A DNA stretch of 64,000 nt from Pseudomonas sp. JUb42 (GCF_024807945.1 NZ_JANUFD010000002.1:186001-250000); one strand, 5' to 3'; shown: positions 33,256-43,165, counted from the stretch's first letter. A program made the numbers and translations. Notes: a model not told the origin generated them from the letters alone.

Positions 33256-34194
33256 ATGACACAACCTCGTTCGCACAGGCGCCAGGGCGGCGTTATTGCA
33301 CGCCGCGCCAGGGCATTGGCTGTTGTCGCCGTGGCGTTTTTGTTCACGGCACCAGTCGAGGCTGCCGATATCTTGCTGACCAGCGTCGAAGACGGCCCCC
33401 AGGTGCAGGACTTCGTCGCGCAGCTGCGCCAGCACCGCGAGCAGGATACGGTGCGCTACGTCATCACCGCACAGCTACCGTCGCCGCAGCTGATCCCTGT
33501 CGACACCCGCCTGATCCTCCTCGACCCCGCCAGTCTTGAATGGCGACTGAGCAACAGCGGCGGGCCACCGACCCTGGTGCTGCGCATCAACCGCCTGCAG
33601 GCTCATCAGTATCTGGACGAACAGCGGGCGGCGAACCTGACCCTGATCTGGCGCGACCCGCCACCTGCCCGGCAATTGCGCCTGATTCGCCAGCTACTGC
33701 CCAAGGCCCGGCAAATAGGCGTGCTGTTCGGCAAGGAAAGCCAGTTCATGCTCAACGACTTGCGCCATGCCGCCACCGCCCTGGGCATGCGCGTCATGTC
33801 CCAACCCTGGGATTTCACCGAGGACATCCGCCCGTTGCAGACGCTGCTCAAACGCAGCGATGTACTGCTGGGGCTCAACGACCCGCAGCTGTATAACGCG
33901 CTGACAATGAAAAACCTGACGCTCAGTGCCTACGCTGATCAGCAGGCCCTGATCGGCCCGACGGCCAGTTTTATCAAGGCGGGCAGCCTGGCGAGCACCT
34001 ACAGTGATCAGACGGACTGGATCAACACCCTGAGCGACCTGCTCGAACAGGCGCCGCAGCGTTGGCCACGCACCCTCTACCCCAACCATTTCAAGGTCAT
34101 GAGCAACCCCCAGGTGGCGAGTTCCCTGGGCCTGGCGCCGATCAACGAGGCGGCCCTGGCAGCCAGTCTGGCGCAAGGAGAGCGTCGCCCATGA
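33256..34194 (+). CDS. Periplasmic-binding-like protein paired with the hybrid kinase (PA1612-like)
   Basis: About 312 residues from ATG 33256; GTG 33226 and ATG 33232 are alternative starts and none has a clear ribosome site. A signal peptide with an Arg-rich N-region (RRARALAVVAVAFLF) ends near VEA-AD. The mature part resembles ABC-type substrate-binding proteins (LLPKARQIGVLFGKESQFM, LLGLNDPQLYN, GPTASFIKAGSLAS). No transporter genes adjoin. Its stop overlaps the ATG of the hybrid sensor kinase, so it is probably the periplasmic ligand-binding partner of that sensor. The gene order corresponds to PA1612-PA1611 of P. aeruginosa, from memory. Confidence 0.82.
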   Translation: MTQPRSHRRQGGVIARRARALAVVAVAFLFTAPVEAADILLTSVEDGPQVQDFVAQLRQHREQDTVRYVITAQLPSPQLIPVDTRLILLDPASLEWRLSNSGGPPTLVLRINRLQAHQYLDEQRAANLTLIWRDPPPARQLRLIRQLLPKARQIGVLFGKESQFMLNDLRHAATALGMRVMSQPWDFTEDIRPLQTLLKRSDVLLGLNDPQLYNALTMKNLTLSAYADQQALIGPTASFIKAGSLASTYSDQTDWINTLSDLLEQAPQRWPRTLYPNHFKVMSNPQVASSLGLAPINEAALAASLAQGERRP

Positions 34195-36125
34195 CCTTGC
34201 AGCGAAGCTGGGACATCAATACCCGCACGCAAATCATCAGCCTCGGCCCGGCACTGCTGCTGACCCTGCTGCTGATCAGTTTCTTTACTTTCGTGCGAAT
34301 CCAGGACCTGCGCCAGGAACTCAATCACACCGGTCAATTGATCGCCAACCAACTGGCCCCTGCATCGGAATATGGCGTGATCGTCGGCAACGATGAAGTG
34401 CTCAACAGCCTGATGCGCGCCACCCTGTCCACTCCCCATGTGCGCTTCCTGGAAATTCAGGACCGGGCCAATAACGTGCTGGTGTACGTCGAACAGCCGA
34501 GCGCCGACGGCAGTAATCCCAAGCAAGTGGAAGTCTTCCAGGCGCCGATCCGCTCGCAACGGATCAAGCTCGGCAAAGACTTCCTCAGCAACGCCAGTTC
34601 AGACGAAACCGCCGGTTCGCCCGCCGGGGATTATCTGGGCCGGGTGCTGGTGGGCATGTCCAACGACGCCTTCAGCCAACGCCAGCAGGAAATCCTGTTC
34701 AAAGCCGGGATCCTCGCGCTGTTCGCCCTGCTCTTCACCTATATCCTGGCGCGGCGTCTGGCTTTGAGCCTGTCGCAGCCGATCAGCGAGATGGGCGAAG
34801 CGGTCAAGGCCATTCAGCAGGGCGACTACACGACCCCGCTGCCCGTACCGGAGGACGCCGAACTGGGTGATCTGGCCCGGCATATCAACAATCTGGCGCG
34901 GGATCTGGAAGGCGCCAGTCATGAACAGCAACGCGCCATCGATCAGTTGATCCGCACCCGTGAAGAGGCCGAACGTGCCAACACGGCCAAGTCCGACTTC
35001 CTGGCCATGATGAGCCACGAGCTGCGTACACCCATGAACGGTGTACTGGGCATGCTGCAATTGCTCGAAACCACGAAAATGACCGATGAGCAGAGCGAAT
35101 ATGCCGCCCTTGCCACCGAGTCCACGGAACACCTGCTACGGGTAATCAACGACATCCTCGACTTCTCGCGAATCGAGCGCAACGCCATGGAAATGGAAAC
35201 GATCGTCTTCAATCTGGTGGAGTTGATCAACACCACGACTCAGGCCTTTCACCATGATGCCCAACAGCGCGGGCTGACCCTGGCGTTGCATATACAGCCG
35301 GGTCTGGAAGACTTCACCGTGCAAGGCGATCCGACACGTATCCGGCAGATTCTGGTCAATCTGGTCGGCAACGCCTTGAAATTCACCGAAGTCGGCAGCG
35401 TACGCATCCATGCCAACTGGTGCCGCAACGCCGACGATCAGATCACCTTCATCTGCACCGTGCGCGACACCGGTATCGGTATTCCTGCGCAGCGCCTGGA
35501 ATCTATGTTCAACGCCTTCCAGCAGGCCGACAGCTCGATCTCCCGGCGCTATGGCGGCACCGGCCTGGGCCTGCCCATCGCCCGCACCCTGGCTGAGCGC
35601 ATGGGCGGAACCTTGCGCGCCCAGAGTGAAGAGCGCCTGGGTTCGGTGTTCACCCTGGACATCCCCCTGACCCTGGTGCAACGCCCGCCCAATGCCCCCG
35701 GCATAACCGTCAGCGGCCCTTATGAAACCCAGCGCAACGCCCACGTTCTGCTGGTCGAGGACAATCCGGTCAACCGCACGGTCATCGAAGCCATGCTGCG
35801 CAGCCTGGGCCTGGAAGTCAGTGTCGCAGGCGATGGCGCCGAGGCTGTCGGCATGGTCGAAGCAGGTGATTACGGCGCCGTACTGATGGATTGCCGACTG
35901 CCGGTCATGGATGGTTATCAGGCCACGCGCCTGATCCGCCAGCATGCACATCTGGAGAATCTGCCAATCATCGCCCTGACCGCCAATGCCCTGTACGGCG
36001 ACCGCGACGCCTGTTTACAGGCGGGCATGAATGATTATTTGGCCAAACCCTTCAAACGCAGTGATTTGCAGCAGGTTTTACAGCGTTGGCTTGCCTTTCA
36101 AGCATCTGCGACTGGCGATAAATGA
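34191..36125 (+). CDS. Hybrid sensor histidine kinase (PA1611-like)
   Basis: A 644-residue membrane sensor; ATG 34191 has AAGGAGAG upstream and overlaps the previous stop (ATGA). Membrane helices lie at about 17-40 and 180-200 around a periplasmic domain. A HAMP segment (about 200-255) follows. HisKA has MSHELRTPMNGVLGMLQ (His near 275). HATPase has NLVGNALKF, DTGIGIPAQR and GGTGLGLPIA. A receiver (about 518-635) has VLLVEDNPVN, the Asp in VLMDCRLPVMDG and Lys in LAKPF. There is no HPt domain, so phosphate must pass to a separate protein; PA1611 in P. aeruginosa signals through HptB and binds RetS, affecting biofilm choice. A similar role here is inferred. Confidence 0.93.
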   Translation: MTLQRSWDINTRTQIISLGPALLLTLLLISFFTFVRIQDLRQELNHTGQLIANQLAPASEYGVIVGNDEVLNSLMRATLSTPHVRFLEIQDRANNVLVYVEQPSADGSNPKQVEVFQAPIRSQRIKLGKDFLSNASSDETAGSPAGDYLGRVLVGMSNDAFSQRQQEILFKAGILALFALLFTYILARRLALSLSQPISEMGEAVKAIQQGDYTTPLPVPEDAELGDLARHINNLARDLEGASHEQQRAIDQLIRTREEAERANTAKSDFLAMMSHELRTPMNGVLGMLQLLETTKMTDEQSEYAALATESTEHLLRVINDILDFSRIERNAMEMETIVFNLVELINTTTQAFHHDAQQRGLTLALHIQPGLEDFTVQGDPTRIRQILVNLVGNALKFTEVGSVRIHANWCRNADDQITFICTVRDTGIGIPAQRLESMFNAFQQADSSISRRYGGTGLGLPIARTLAERMGGTLRAQSEERLGSVFTLDIPLTLVQRPPNAPGITVSGPYETQRNAHVLLVEDNPVNRTVIEAMLRSLGLEVSVAGDGAEAVGMVEAGDYGAVLMDCRLPVMDGYQATRLIRQHAHLENLPIIALTANALYGDRDACLQAGMNDYLAKPFKRSDLQQVLQRWLAFQASATGDK

Positions 36126-36347
36126 TAAATTGCGGCAGTCTTGGCAACCGGATCGACCCCAGCCGTCTGCTGGACGACAAATTTCAGTGCACAGGTGTAC
36201 TTTCATTTTCCCTGTGCTGTGACTTTCACTACAACGCAATAGTCTATGGGTAGGCTGATCGCCAAGTCCCTGTGATTGAAGCACGCAAGGACCGGAGGCC
36301 GGGCACATGACCCCCTCCCTGCCGCACATGACTATTGAGGAGCTCGC

Positions 36348-36863
36348 ATGACCAAACAAAACGCCTTTACCCGGGAAGAATTGCTGAGTTGCAGTCGCGG
36401 CGAGCTTTTCGGCCCAGGTAACGCGCAACTGCCCGCCCCCAACATGCTGATGGTCGATCGCATCACCCATATCAGCGAAGAAGGCGGCAAGTTCGGCAAA
36501 GGTGAATTGGTCGCCGAGCTGGATATCACCCCGGACCTATGGTTCTTCGCTTGTCACTTCGAAGGCGACCCGGTCATGCCGGGCTGCCTGGGCCTTGATG
36601 CCATGTGGCAGTTGGTCGGTTTCTTCCTCGGCTGGCAGGGTCTGCCGGGCCGCGGCCGCGCCCTGGGTTCGGGCGAAGTGAAATTCTTTGGCCAGGTCCT
36701 GCCGACCGCCAAGAAAGTCACCTATAACATTCACATCAAGCGCGTTCTGCGCGGCAAGCTGAACCTGGCCATTGCCGATGGTTCGGTGAGCGTTGATGGC
36801 CGCGAGATCTACACTGCCGAAGGCCTTCGGGTCGGCGTGTTCACTTCCACTGAAAATTTCTAA
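36348..36863 (+). CDS. fabA: Beta-hydroxydecanoyl-ACP dehydratase/isomerase
   Basis: A 171-residue enzyme, the exact usual length. The active-site pair is His70 ([10 protein letters not shown]) and Asp84 ([10 protein letters not shown]). It dehydrates 3-hydroxydecanoyl-ACP and isomerises the trans-2 product to cis-3-decenoyl-ACP, the branch point of unsaturated fatty acid synthesis. The ATG has GGAGCTC upstream. It is followed 10 nt later by fabB, its pathway partner. The 222-bp upstream gap should hold the promoter; no sure regulator site was identified. Confidence 0.98.
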   Translation: MTKQNAFTREELLSCSRGELFGPGNAQLPAPNMLMVDRITHISEEGGKFGKGELVAELDITPDLWFFACHFEGDPVMPGCLGLDAMWQLVGFFLGWQGLPGRGRALGSGEVKFFGQVLPTAKKVTYNIHIKRVLRGKLNLAIADGSVSVDGREIYTAEGLRVGVFTSTENF

Positions 36864-36873
36864 GGGTATTCGC

Positions 36874-38094
36874 ATGCGCCGCGTCGTTATCACTGGTCTG
36901 GGCATTGTTTCCTGCTTGGGCAATGACAAAGACACCGTCTCCGCCAACCTGCGTGCAAGCCGCCCTGGCATCCGTTTCAATCCGGAATATGCCGAAATGG
37001 GTCTGCGCAGCCAGGTTTCCGGCTCCATCGACCTCAACCTCGAAGAGCTGATCGATCGCAAAATCTATCGCTTCGTCGGCCACGCAGCGGCCTACGCCTA
37101 CCTGGCCATGAAAGACGCCATCACTGACTCCGGCCTGACCGAAGAGCAAGTGTCCAACCCGCGCACCGGCCTGATCGCCGGCAGCGGTGGCGCATCGACC
37201 CTGAATCAGATGGAAGCGCTGGATATCCTGCGCGAAAAAGGCGTCAAGCGTGTCGGCCCGTACCGCGTCACCCGGACCATGAGCAGCACGGTTTCCGCCT
37301 GCCTGGCCACGCCGTTCAAGATCAAGGGCCTGAACTATTCCATCGCTTCGGCCTGTGCCACCAGCGCGCATTGCATCGGCAACGCCATGGAACAGATCCA
37401 GCTGGGCAAGCAGGACATCGTCTTCGCCGGCGGCGGTGAAGAAGAGCACTGGAGCCAGTCATTCCTGTTCGATGCCATGGGCGCCCTGTCGACCCAGTAC
37501 AACGAAACGCCGGAAAAAGCCTCCCGCGCCTACGACGCCAAGCGTGACGGTTTCGTCATCGCCGGTGGTGGCGGCATGGTGGTGGTCGAGGAGTTGGAAC
37601 ACGCTCTGGCCCGCGGCGCCAAGATCTACGCGGAAATCGTCGGCTACGGCGCGACTTCCGATGGCTACGACATGGTTGCGCCAAGCGGCGAAGGCGCCAT
37701 CCGCTGCATGCAGATGGCCATGGCTACCACCGAAGGCCCGATCGACTACCTCAACACCCACGGCACCTCGACTCCGGTCGGCGACGTCGCGGAAATGAAA
37801 GGTGTGCGTGAAGTGTTCGGCGCCAACGCTCCGGCCATCAGTTCGACCAAGAGCCTGTCCGGTCACTCCCTGGGCGCCGCCGGCGTTCACGAAGCGATCT
37901 ACTGCATGCTGATGATGGAAGGCAACTTCATGGCTGGCTCGGCCAACATCGACGAACTGGACCCGGAAGTGGCTGACATGCCAATCCTGACCAAGACTCG
38001 CGAAGATGCGAAGATTGACCAGGTCATGAGCAACAGCTTCGGCTTCGGCGGCACCAACGCCACGCTGATCATGAAGCGCTGGTCTGGTAAATAA
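36874..38094 (+). CDS. fabB: 3-oxoacyl-ACP synthase I
   Basis: A 406-residue condensing enzyme that elongates cis-3-decenoyl-ACP and commits it to unsaturated fatty acids. Catalytic Cys161 lies in [11 protein letters not shown], with the two His in [11 protein letters not shown] and [11 protein letters not shown]. The glycine-rich [11 protein letters not shown] ends the fold. The start has TAAGGG upstream and lies 10 nt after fabA. A strong terminator follows at 38133. Confidence 0.98.
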   Translation: MRRVVITGLGIVSCLGNDKDTVSANLRASRPGIRFNPEYAEMGLRSQVSGSIDLNLEELIDRKIYRFVGHAAAYAYLAMKDAITDSGLTEEQVSNPRTGLIAGSGGASTLNQMEALDILREKGVKRVGPYRVTRTMSSTVSACLATPFKIKGLNYSIASACATSAHCIGNAMEQIQLGKQDIVFAGGGEEEHWSQSFLFDAMGALSTQYNETPEKASRAYDAKRDGFVIAGGGGMVVVEELEHALARGAKIYAEIVGYGATSDGYDMVAPSGEGAIRCMQMAMATTEGPIDYLNTHGTSTPVGDVAEMKGVREVFGANAPAISSTKSLSGHSLGAAGVHEAIYCMLMMEGNFMAGSANIDELDPEVADMPILTKTREDAKIDQVMSNSFGFGGTNATLIMKRWSGK

Positions 38095-38132
38095 TCGCAC
38101 TGGTAAGTCATTGCCATCGCAGCACTACAATC

Positions 38133-38157
38133 AAGGCGCCCAACAGGCGCCTTTTTT
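38133..38157 (+). terminator. Terminator after fabB
   Basis: AAGGCGCC-CAACA-GGCGCCTT followed by further T, 39 nt past the fabB stop. It ends the fabAB message. Confidence 0.9.
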
Positions 38158-38198
38158 GTGCCTGCAGGAAATAGCACAGCGGTTCAAGATGGGACTTT

Positions 38199-38289
38199 GT
38201 GGGAGCCGGCTTGCTGGCGATCAAGTGCGAAGCGCTCGCAAAGATGTCAGTGCCTGGTCCGACGCCATCGCCAGCAAGCCGGCTCCCAC
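38199..38289. repeat. REP-like inverted pair, GTGGGAGCCGGCTTGCTGGCGAT type
   Basis: Perfect arms GTGGGAGCCGGCTTGCTGGC and GCCAGCAAGCCGGCTCCCAC. This is the classical P. putida/P. syringae-like REP core and the only copy of this subtype in the window. Confidence 0.9.
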
Positions 38290-38353
38290 ATGGTACACAC
38301 CAGCCACAAAGACTCATTTCATTTCGAATAATTGCGCAACCCCAGAGGCCTCC

Positions 38354-38755
38354 ATGTCCGTCATCGTCAACAGTACCTCCAGCGAAGGCTTTCGCCATAG
38401 CGTCGACATCAACGAGCGCCATACCCTCGCCACCGACTTGCCGGTCTCCCTGGGCGGCGAAGATTCGGCGCCCTCGCCCCATGATTATTTCGATGCAGCA
38501 CTGGGCGCCTGCAAGGCCCTGACCGTCAAGCTCTACGCCAGGCAACATGACATCCCACTCACGGGCATTCGCGTCGCGGTCAGTCATGACGACAGCGAAG
38601 AGCGCAAAGGCAAATACAGCCTCAACGTCGAGCTGACGCTGGAAGGCAATCTCACTGAAGATCAGCGCACGCTATTGCACCGTATCGCTGACCGCTGCCC
38701 GGTGCATAAACTGATGACCACCGCCGAAATCACCATCCAGACCCAGCTGGCCTGA
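38354..38755 (+). CDS. OsmC-family protein
   Basis: A 133-residue OsmC/Ohr-fold protein from ATG 38354 (AGAGG upstream); the open frame before it runs through the REP element and is not coding. SPHDYFDAALGACKALTVK carries the first redox-region Cys (near 53) and DRCPVHKLM the second (near 115), as in OsmC-type peroxidases. It would reduce organic hydroperoxides in the cytoplasm. It lies 14 nt upstream of a pirin gene, and both may respond to oxidative stress. Confidence 0.9.
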   Translation: MSVIVNSTSSEGFRHSVDINERHTLATDLPVSLGGEDSAPSPHDYFDAALGACKALTVKLYARQHDIPLTGIRVAVSHDDSEERKGKYSLNVELTLEGNLTEDQRTLLHRIADRCPVHKLMTTAEITIQTQLA

Positions 38756-38769
38756 CCAGGGAGCCGAGC

Positions 38770-39630
38770 ATGCTGATCATCAAACCCCGCGCCGAAGACG
38801 TCGAAGGCCAGCCGATCCTGCGCCCGTTGCCGTCAGCACAGTGCCGCAGCGTCGGCCCTTTCGTGTTCTTCGACCATATGCTGGAAACGGACTACCCGGC
38901 AGGCAGCGGCATGGATATCCGCCAACACCCGCATATCGGCCTGTCGACCCTGACCTATCTGTTCGAAGGCGAGTTGCTGCACAAGGACAGCCTCGGCAGC
39001 GATCAGCGGGTACTGCCCGGCGAAGTGAGCTGGATGACTGCGGGCAGCGCCATCGCCCACGTCGAACGCACGCCCGCAGACCTGGTAGCCAAAGGCTCGC
39101 GCATGCACGGCCTGCAGATCTGGCTGGCTTCGCCCAAGGACCACGAGCAAGGGCCGGGGCATTACAGCCATCACCCGGCAGCCAGCCTGCCGACCAGTGA
39201 CAACCTGGGTATCCGCATCCGCATGATCGCCGGCAGCGGCTTTTGTCTGACCTCCCCGGTGCCGGTGCTCTCAGGCACGTTGTATGCCGAGTTGCACCTG
39301 CAGACCGCTACGACCCTGCTGATCCCCACAGAACATGCCGAGCGCGCGCTGTACGTGCTGGAGGGAGAAGCCTCCGTCGATGGTCAACCGGTAGAACCTC
39401 GCAGCCTGATCGTGCTGGACAGCGGCCAGGAAGCGATCCTCAGCGCCGAAAGCGAATGCCACGCGGTATTGATCGGCGGAGAAGCCCTGGACGGGGCAAG
39501 GCGGATGAACTGGAATTTCGTTGCCAGCGACCCGGCCCTGATCGACCAGGCACGGCAACGCTGGGCAGCGGGCGAGTGGCCGACCGTGCCGGGGGAAACG
39601 GGCAGGATTGAGTTACCCGTGAAGCGCTAG
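38770..39630 (+). CDS. Pirin-family protein
   Basis: A 286-residue bicupin. The N-terminal cupin carries the pirin metal site HPHIGLSTLTYLFEGE (His at about 56 and 58) and SWMTAGSAIAHVERTP with a further His. LQIWLASPKDHEQGPGHYSH closes that domain. The second cupin is less conserved. Some bacterial pirins have quercetinase activity and others act as redox-sensing cofactors. GGAG lies upstream of the ATG. It follows the OsmC gene closely and probably shares its mRNA. Confidence 0.92.
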   Translation: MLIIKPRAEDVEGQPILRPLPSAQCRSVGPFVFFDHMLETDYPAGSGMDIRQHPHIGLSTLTYLFEGELLHKDSLGSDQRVLPGEVSWMTAGSAIAHVERTPADLVAKGSRMHGLQIWLASPKDHEQGPGHYSHHPAASLPTSDNLGIRIRMIAGSGFCLTSPVPVLSGTLYAELHLQTATTLLIPTEHAERALYVLEGEASVDGQPVEPRSLIVLDSGQEAILSAESECHAVLIGGEALDGARRMNWNFVASDPALIDQARQRWAAGEWPTVPGETGRIELPVKR

Positions 39631-39679
39631 AGAAACGATTGTAGGTGAGCTGTGGAAACTGATTGAGGGAGCAAATTTT

Positions 39680-39769
39680 GTGGGAGCGAATTCATTCGCG
39701 AAAACCATATTGCAGACGATGAATGTGCATCGACTGATCTGGCCCCTTCGCGAATGAATTCGCTCCCAC
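39680..39769. repeat. REP-like inverted pair, GTGGGAGCG type
   Basis: GTGGGAGCGAATTCATTCGCG and CGCGAATGAATTCGCTCCCAC form perfect 21-bp arms. It lies between converging genes. Confidence 0.88.
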
Positions 39770-39790
39770 AGTTCGCCTCTACCCAAGCCA

Positions 39791-39826
39791 GGGCAAGGGC
39801 AAGGGCAAGGGCAAGGGCAAGGGCAA
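39791..39826. repeat. Hexamer tandem repeat (GGGCAA)x6
   Basis: Six exact copies of GGGCAA end 5 bp before the 3' end of the dienelactone hydrolase gene. A perfect short tandem array like this is prone to slippage; because it lies outside the coding frame, a length change would not disrupt the gene. Confidence 0.95.
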
Positions 39827-39831
39827 AATAA

Positions 39832-40563
39832 TCAACCCTTGAACACTTCATCCAGCAAGTTATGCATGGACTTGAATGCGCGGGTAGCGACTTTCTCGTC
39901 GTACATCATCATGCCCGGAACATTGGCATGCGGGTCGGTGAAGGAGTGGAATGCGCCGCCGTAGCTAAGCAGTTGCCAGTCCACGTTCGCTGCATTCATC
40001 TCTTCCTCGAACGCTGGCAGTTGCTCTTTGGGCACCAACGGGTCGGACGCGCCGTGCAGGACCAGGACCTTGCCCTTGATATTGTTGGCATCGCTCGGGT
40101 TTGGCGTGTCCAGGGTGCCGTGGAACGAGATCGCAGCCTTGAGATTGGCACCAGTACGGGCCAGTTCCAGAGCGCAGCAGCCGCCGAAGCAGAAGCCGAA
40201 CACAGCGATCTTGTCGGCATCCACCGCAACGTCGGTCTGCGCCACGAGCTGGGCCAGGGCCGCCTTGGTCCGCACGTTCAGCAATTGACGGTCGTTCTTC
40301 AACGGCATCATCGCCGCAGCGGCCTCGTCATTGTTGGACGGACGCACGTTTTGCCCGTACAGGTCGGCCAACAGCACCACATAACCCTGCTCCGCAACCT
40401 TCTTGGCGATCTTCTCCGCACCTTCACTGACACCCATCCAGTTCGGCGCCATCAACAGCCCGGGGCGCGACGAAGTGGTGTCGGCAGAATCAAACACCAG
40501 ACGGCTCTCATACGGCTGGCCATCGATCTGGTAAACCACGGAACGCACAGTAACGTTGCTCAT
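39832..40563 (-). CDS. Dienelactone hydrolase-family protein
   Basis: A 243-residue cytoplasmic alpha/beta hydrolase. I use ATG 40563 (AGGAG 7 nt upstream); ATG 40581 would start before that ribosome site. The nucleophile elbow is GFCFGGCCALE, with Cys in place of Ser as in dienelactone hydrolases (near 117). The acid is in LHGASDPLVP and the His in GGAFHSFTDPHAN. No catabolic genes adjoin, so its substrate is unclear; members of this group often act as general detoxifying esterases. Confidence 0.9.
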   Translation of the reverse strand: MSNVTVRSVVYQIDGQPYESRLVFDSADTTSSRPGLLMAPNWMGVSEGAEKIAKKVAEQGYVVLLADLYGQNVRPSNNDEAAAAMMPLKNDRQLLNVRTKAALAQLVAQTDVAVDADKIAVFGFCFGGCCALELARTGANLKAAISFHGTLDTPNPSDANNIKGKVLVLHGASDPLVPKEQLPAFEEEMNAANVDWQLLSYGGAFHSFTDPHANVPGMMMYDEKVATRAFKSMHNLLDEVFKG

Positions 40564-40651
40564 TGCTGACTCCTGACTCATTGAATGATTGGAAAGGACA
40601 AACGCTAAACAAACAAAACCCGCCGAAGCGGGTTCTGTTCAGGGCATCGAT

Positions 40652-42556
40652 TTAAACCGACAATTCAACCAAAAGCTTGTTCAAACGGCGCACGTATGCG
40701 GCCGGATCCTTCAAGCTGTCGCCTGCGGCCAGGGCCGCCTGATCGAACAGGATGTGGGACAGGTCGCCAAAACGCTCTTCGTTCTGCTCGGCGTCCAGCT
40801 TGCCGATCAGTGGGTGAGCCGGGTTGAACTCGAAGATTGGCTTGGAATCCGGCACTTTCTGCCCGCTGGCTTCGAGGATCTGGCGCATTTGCAGGCCCAG
40901 ATCCGCTTCGCCGATGGCCAGGATCGCTGGCGAATCGGTCAGGCGATGGGAAACCCGTACTTCGGCGACAGCATCGCCCAGTGCGGTTTTCAGGCGCTCG
41001 ACCAGACCTTCCTTGTCCTTGGCGACTTCTTCCTGAGCCTTCTTGTCCTCTTCCGAGTCCAGCTTGCCCAAGTCCAGATCACCACGCGCAACATCAACAA
41101 AGCCCTTGCCGTCGAAATCGCTGAGGTAGCTCATCAGCCACTCGTCGATACGGTCGGTCAGCAGTAGCACTTCGATGCCTTTCTTGCGGAAGACTTCCAG
41201 GTGCGGGCTGTTCTTGACCTGGGCGTAGGTTTCGCCGGTCAGGTAGTAGATCTTGTCCTGACCTTCCTTGGCGCGAGCCAGGTACTCGGCCAGGGCCACA
41301 ACCTGCTCGCCGCCTTCGTCATGCGTCGAGGCAAAGCGCAGCAGACCGGCGATTTTTTCCTTGTTGGCGAAATCTTCGGCCGGGCCTTCTTTCATGACCT
41401 GGCCGAAGTTCTTCCAGAAGCCCTTGTATTGCTCAGGCTCGTTCTTCGCCAGTTTTTCCAGCATGTCCAGAACGCGTTTGGTCAGGGCCGTCTTCATCGA
41501 ATCGATGATCGGGTCCTTCTGCAGGATTTCCCGGGAGACGTTCAGAGACAGGTCATTGGAGTCGACCACGCCCTTGATGAAGCGCAGATACAGCGGCAGG
41601 AACGACTCGGCCTGGTCCATGACGAACACGCGCTGCACGTACAGCTTCAGGCCACGCGGTGCTTCACGCTGATACAGGTCGAACGGCGCGCGGGCCGGCA
41701 CGTAAAGCAGCGAGGTGTACTCCAGCTTGCCTTCGACCTTGTTATGGCTCCAGCTCAGTGGGTTCTCGTAGTCGTGGCCGACGTGCTTGTAGAACTCCTG
41801 GTATTCCTCGTCCTTGACCTCGGTGCGTGGACGGGTCCACAACGCGCTGGCGCGGTTGACGGTTTCCCATTCCACTTCCGGGGCAGCCTCGCCTTCGGCA
41901 GCGGCCTGTTCTTTAGGCAGCTCGATCGGCAGGGCGATATGGTCGGAGTACTTCTTGATGACGTTGCGCAGGCGGTAGCCGTCAGCGAACTCGTCTTCGC
42001 CACTTTTCAGGTGCAGGACGATACGGGTGCCACGCTCGGCCTTCTCGACGTTGGCCACTTCAAAGTCGCCCTCGCCCTTGGAGGACCAGTGCACGCCTTC
42101 GCTGGCCGGGGAGCCGGCACGACGGCTGTACACGTCAACGCGGTCGGCAACGATGAAAGCGGAGTAGAAGCCCACACCGAACTGGCCGATCAGGTGCGAA
42201 TCTTTCTTCTGATCACCGGACAGGTTCTTCATGAAATCGGCAGTGCCGGATTTGGCGATGGTACCCAGATGGGTAATCACATCGTCGCGGTTCATGCCGA
42301 TGCCGTTGTCTTCGAGGGTGACGGTTTTCGCATCCTTGTCGAAGGTCACACGGATTTTCAGCTCGGCGCCGCCTTCGAGCAATTCTGGCTTGGCCAGGGC
42401 TTCGAAGCGCAGTTTATCGACGGCGTCAGAGGCGTTCGAGATCAATTCGCGAAGGAAGATTTCCTTGTTGGAATACAGCGAATGGATCATGAGGTGCAGC
42501 AGCTGCTTTACCTCGGTCTGGAAGCCCAGGGTTTCCTTTTGAGTTTCCACACTCAT
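40652..42556 (-). CDS. htpG: Chaperone HtpG (Hsp90)
   Basis: A 634-residue Hsp90. The ATP-binding N-domain has [23 protein letters not shown] and [11 protein letters not shown]. The middle domain has the catalytic-loop Arg region (LNVSREILQ) and the C-terminal dimerisation domain ends in [11 protein letters not shown] choose ATG 42556 ([12 protein letters not shown]), as GGAG is 10 nt upstream; ATG 42562 is possible. A sigma-32-type promoter lies 81-105 nt upstream (42637-42661), in keeping with heat-shock control. Confidence 0.98.
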   Translation of the reverse strand: MSVETQKETLGFQTEVKQLLHLMIHSLYSNKEIFLRELISNASDAVDKLRFEALAKPELLEGGAELKIRVTFDKDAKTVTLEDNGIGMNRDDVITHLGTIAKSGTADFMKNLSGDQKKDSHLIGQFGVGFYSAFIVADRVDVYSRRAGSPASEGVHWSSKGEGDFEVANVEKAERGTRIVLHLKSGEDEFADGYRLRNVIKKYSDHIALPIELPKEQAAAEGEAAPEVEWETVNRASALWTRPRTEVKDEEYQEFYKHVGHDYENPLSWSHNKVEGKLEYTSLLYVPARAPFDLYQREAPRGLKLYVQRVFVMDQAESFLPLYLRFIKGVVDSNDLSLNVSREILQKDPIIDSMKTALTKRVLDMLEKLAKNEPEQYKGFWKNFGQVMKEGPAEDFANKEKIAGLLRFASTHDEGGEQVVALAEYLARAKEGQDKIYYLTGETYAQVKNSPHLEVFRKKGIEVLLLTDRIDEWLMSYLSDFDGKGFVDVARGDLDLGKLDSEEDKKAQEEVAKDKEGLVERLKTALGDAVAEVRVSHRLTDSPAILAIGEADLGLQMRQILEASGQKVPDSKPIFEFNPAHPLIGKLDAEQNEERFGDLSHILFDQAALAAGDSLKDPAAYVRRLNKLLVELSV

Positions 42557-42885
42557 GGTCATCAAACTCCAATTGGATGGTGTAAGTCATACGACAACGG
42601 CGTCTGCCTTTGCCGAACGGCGGGATGACAACAAGGTGGGGGCTGGGCAGGAGATTTCAAGAGCAGGAAAAAGCAGATTTGCCGGATCGCGGGTCGCGCA
42701 GGGCCTCGTGGCACTTCCTGGGTATTGTCCGAGCGCGTCGCGATACATATTCACTACAGGGTTTCTATTGTTTGCGCCGTAACGCGGCTGAAACAGTTAA
42801 TTGCGGGCGATGAACATCCGGTTGAACTTAATTAAAAAGACAAGGCTCGAAAGGCACGTAGCTACTCAATAAGGAGAAACACCCC
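42557..42885. other. Divergent gap between htpG and a lipoprotein gene
   Basis: The 329-bp gap carries the sigma-32-type htpG promoter at 42637-42661. On the plus strand it leads to the lipoprotein gene at 42886, whose promoter I could not define. No other gene is seen. Confidence 0.6.
42637..42661 (-). promoter_or_regulatory. Sigma-32 (RpoH) promoter of htpG
   Basis: On the minus strand CTTGAAA is followed after 12 nt by CCCCCA, close to the heat-shock consensus CTTGAAA-N11-16-CCCCAT. The predicted message would have a leader of about 70 nt before the htpG start. Confidence 0.75.
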
Positions 42886-43137
42886 ATGCGTAACACTTTA
42901 GCTTATGCCTTGATGCTGTCTGCCACCCTGGGTCTTGCCGCGTGCGACAAGAAATCCGACGATACTCAGAAAAAAGCCAATGACGCTGCACAGCAGTCGC
43001 AGGAGTCCATGCAGAAAGCACAGGACAAGGTAAACGACGCGGCCAAGGAAAGTCAGGAAGCTGCGCAAAAGAACGCCGAAGCCGCGCAACAGCGCGCGCA
43101 GGAAGCCCAGGGCCAAGCCCCGAAAACCAGCAACTAG
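42886..43137 (+). CDS. Small Lpp-like lipoprotein
   Basis: An 83-residue protein with AAGGAG upstream. The signal peptide ends in the lipobox LGLAAC (Cys near 20), followed by DKKSDD; Asp after the Cys would favour retention in the inner membrane under the E. coli rule, which may not hold in Pseudomonas. The remaining 60 residues are Ala/Gln/Lys/Glu-rich heptads (AQQSQESMQKAQDKVNDAAK), one continuous helix or coiled coil. It ends with a bidirectional terminator. Its role is probably structural in the envelope. Confidence 0.88.
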   Translation: MRNTLAYALMLSATLGLAACDKKSDDTQKKANDAAQQSQESMQKAQDKVNDAAKESQEAAQKNAEAAQQRAQEAQGQAPKTSN

Positions 43138-43165
43138 CCTTCAACAGACCAAGCAGTATTCAAAC

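Noticed and set aside
38111..38353. N-terminal extension of the OsmC gene
   Set aside because: The stretch reads through a terminator and a REP pair; ATG 38354 has a ribosome site and matches OsmC length.
39627..39851. Short minus-strand frame with a LALALA repeat
   Set aside because: It is only the translation of the (GGGCAA)x6 array and the REP pair.
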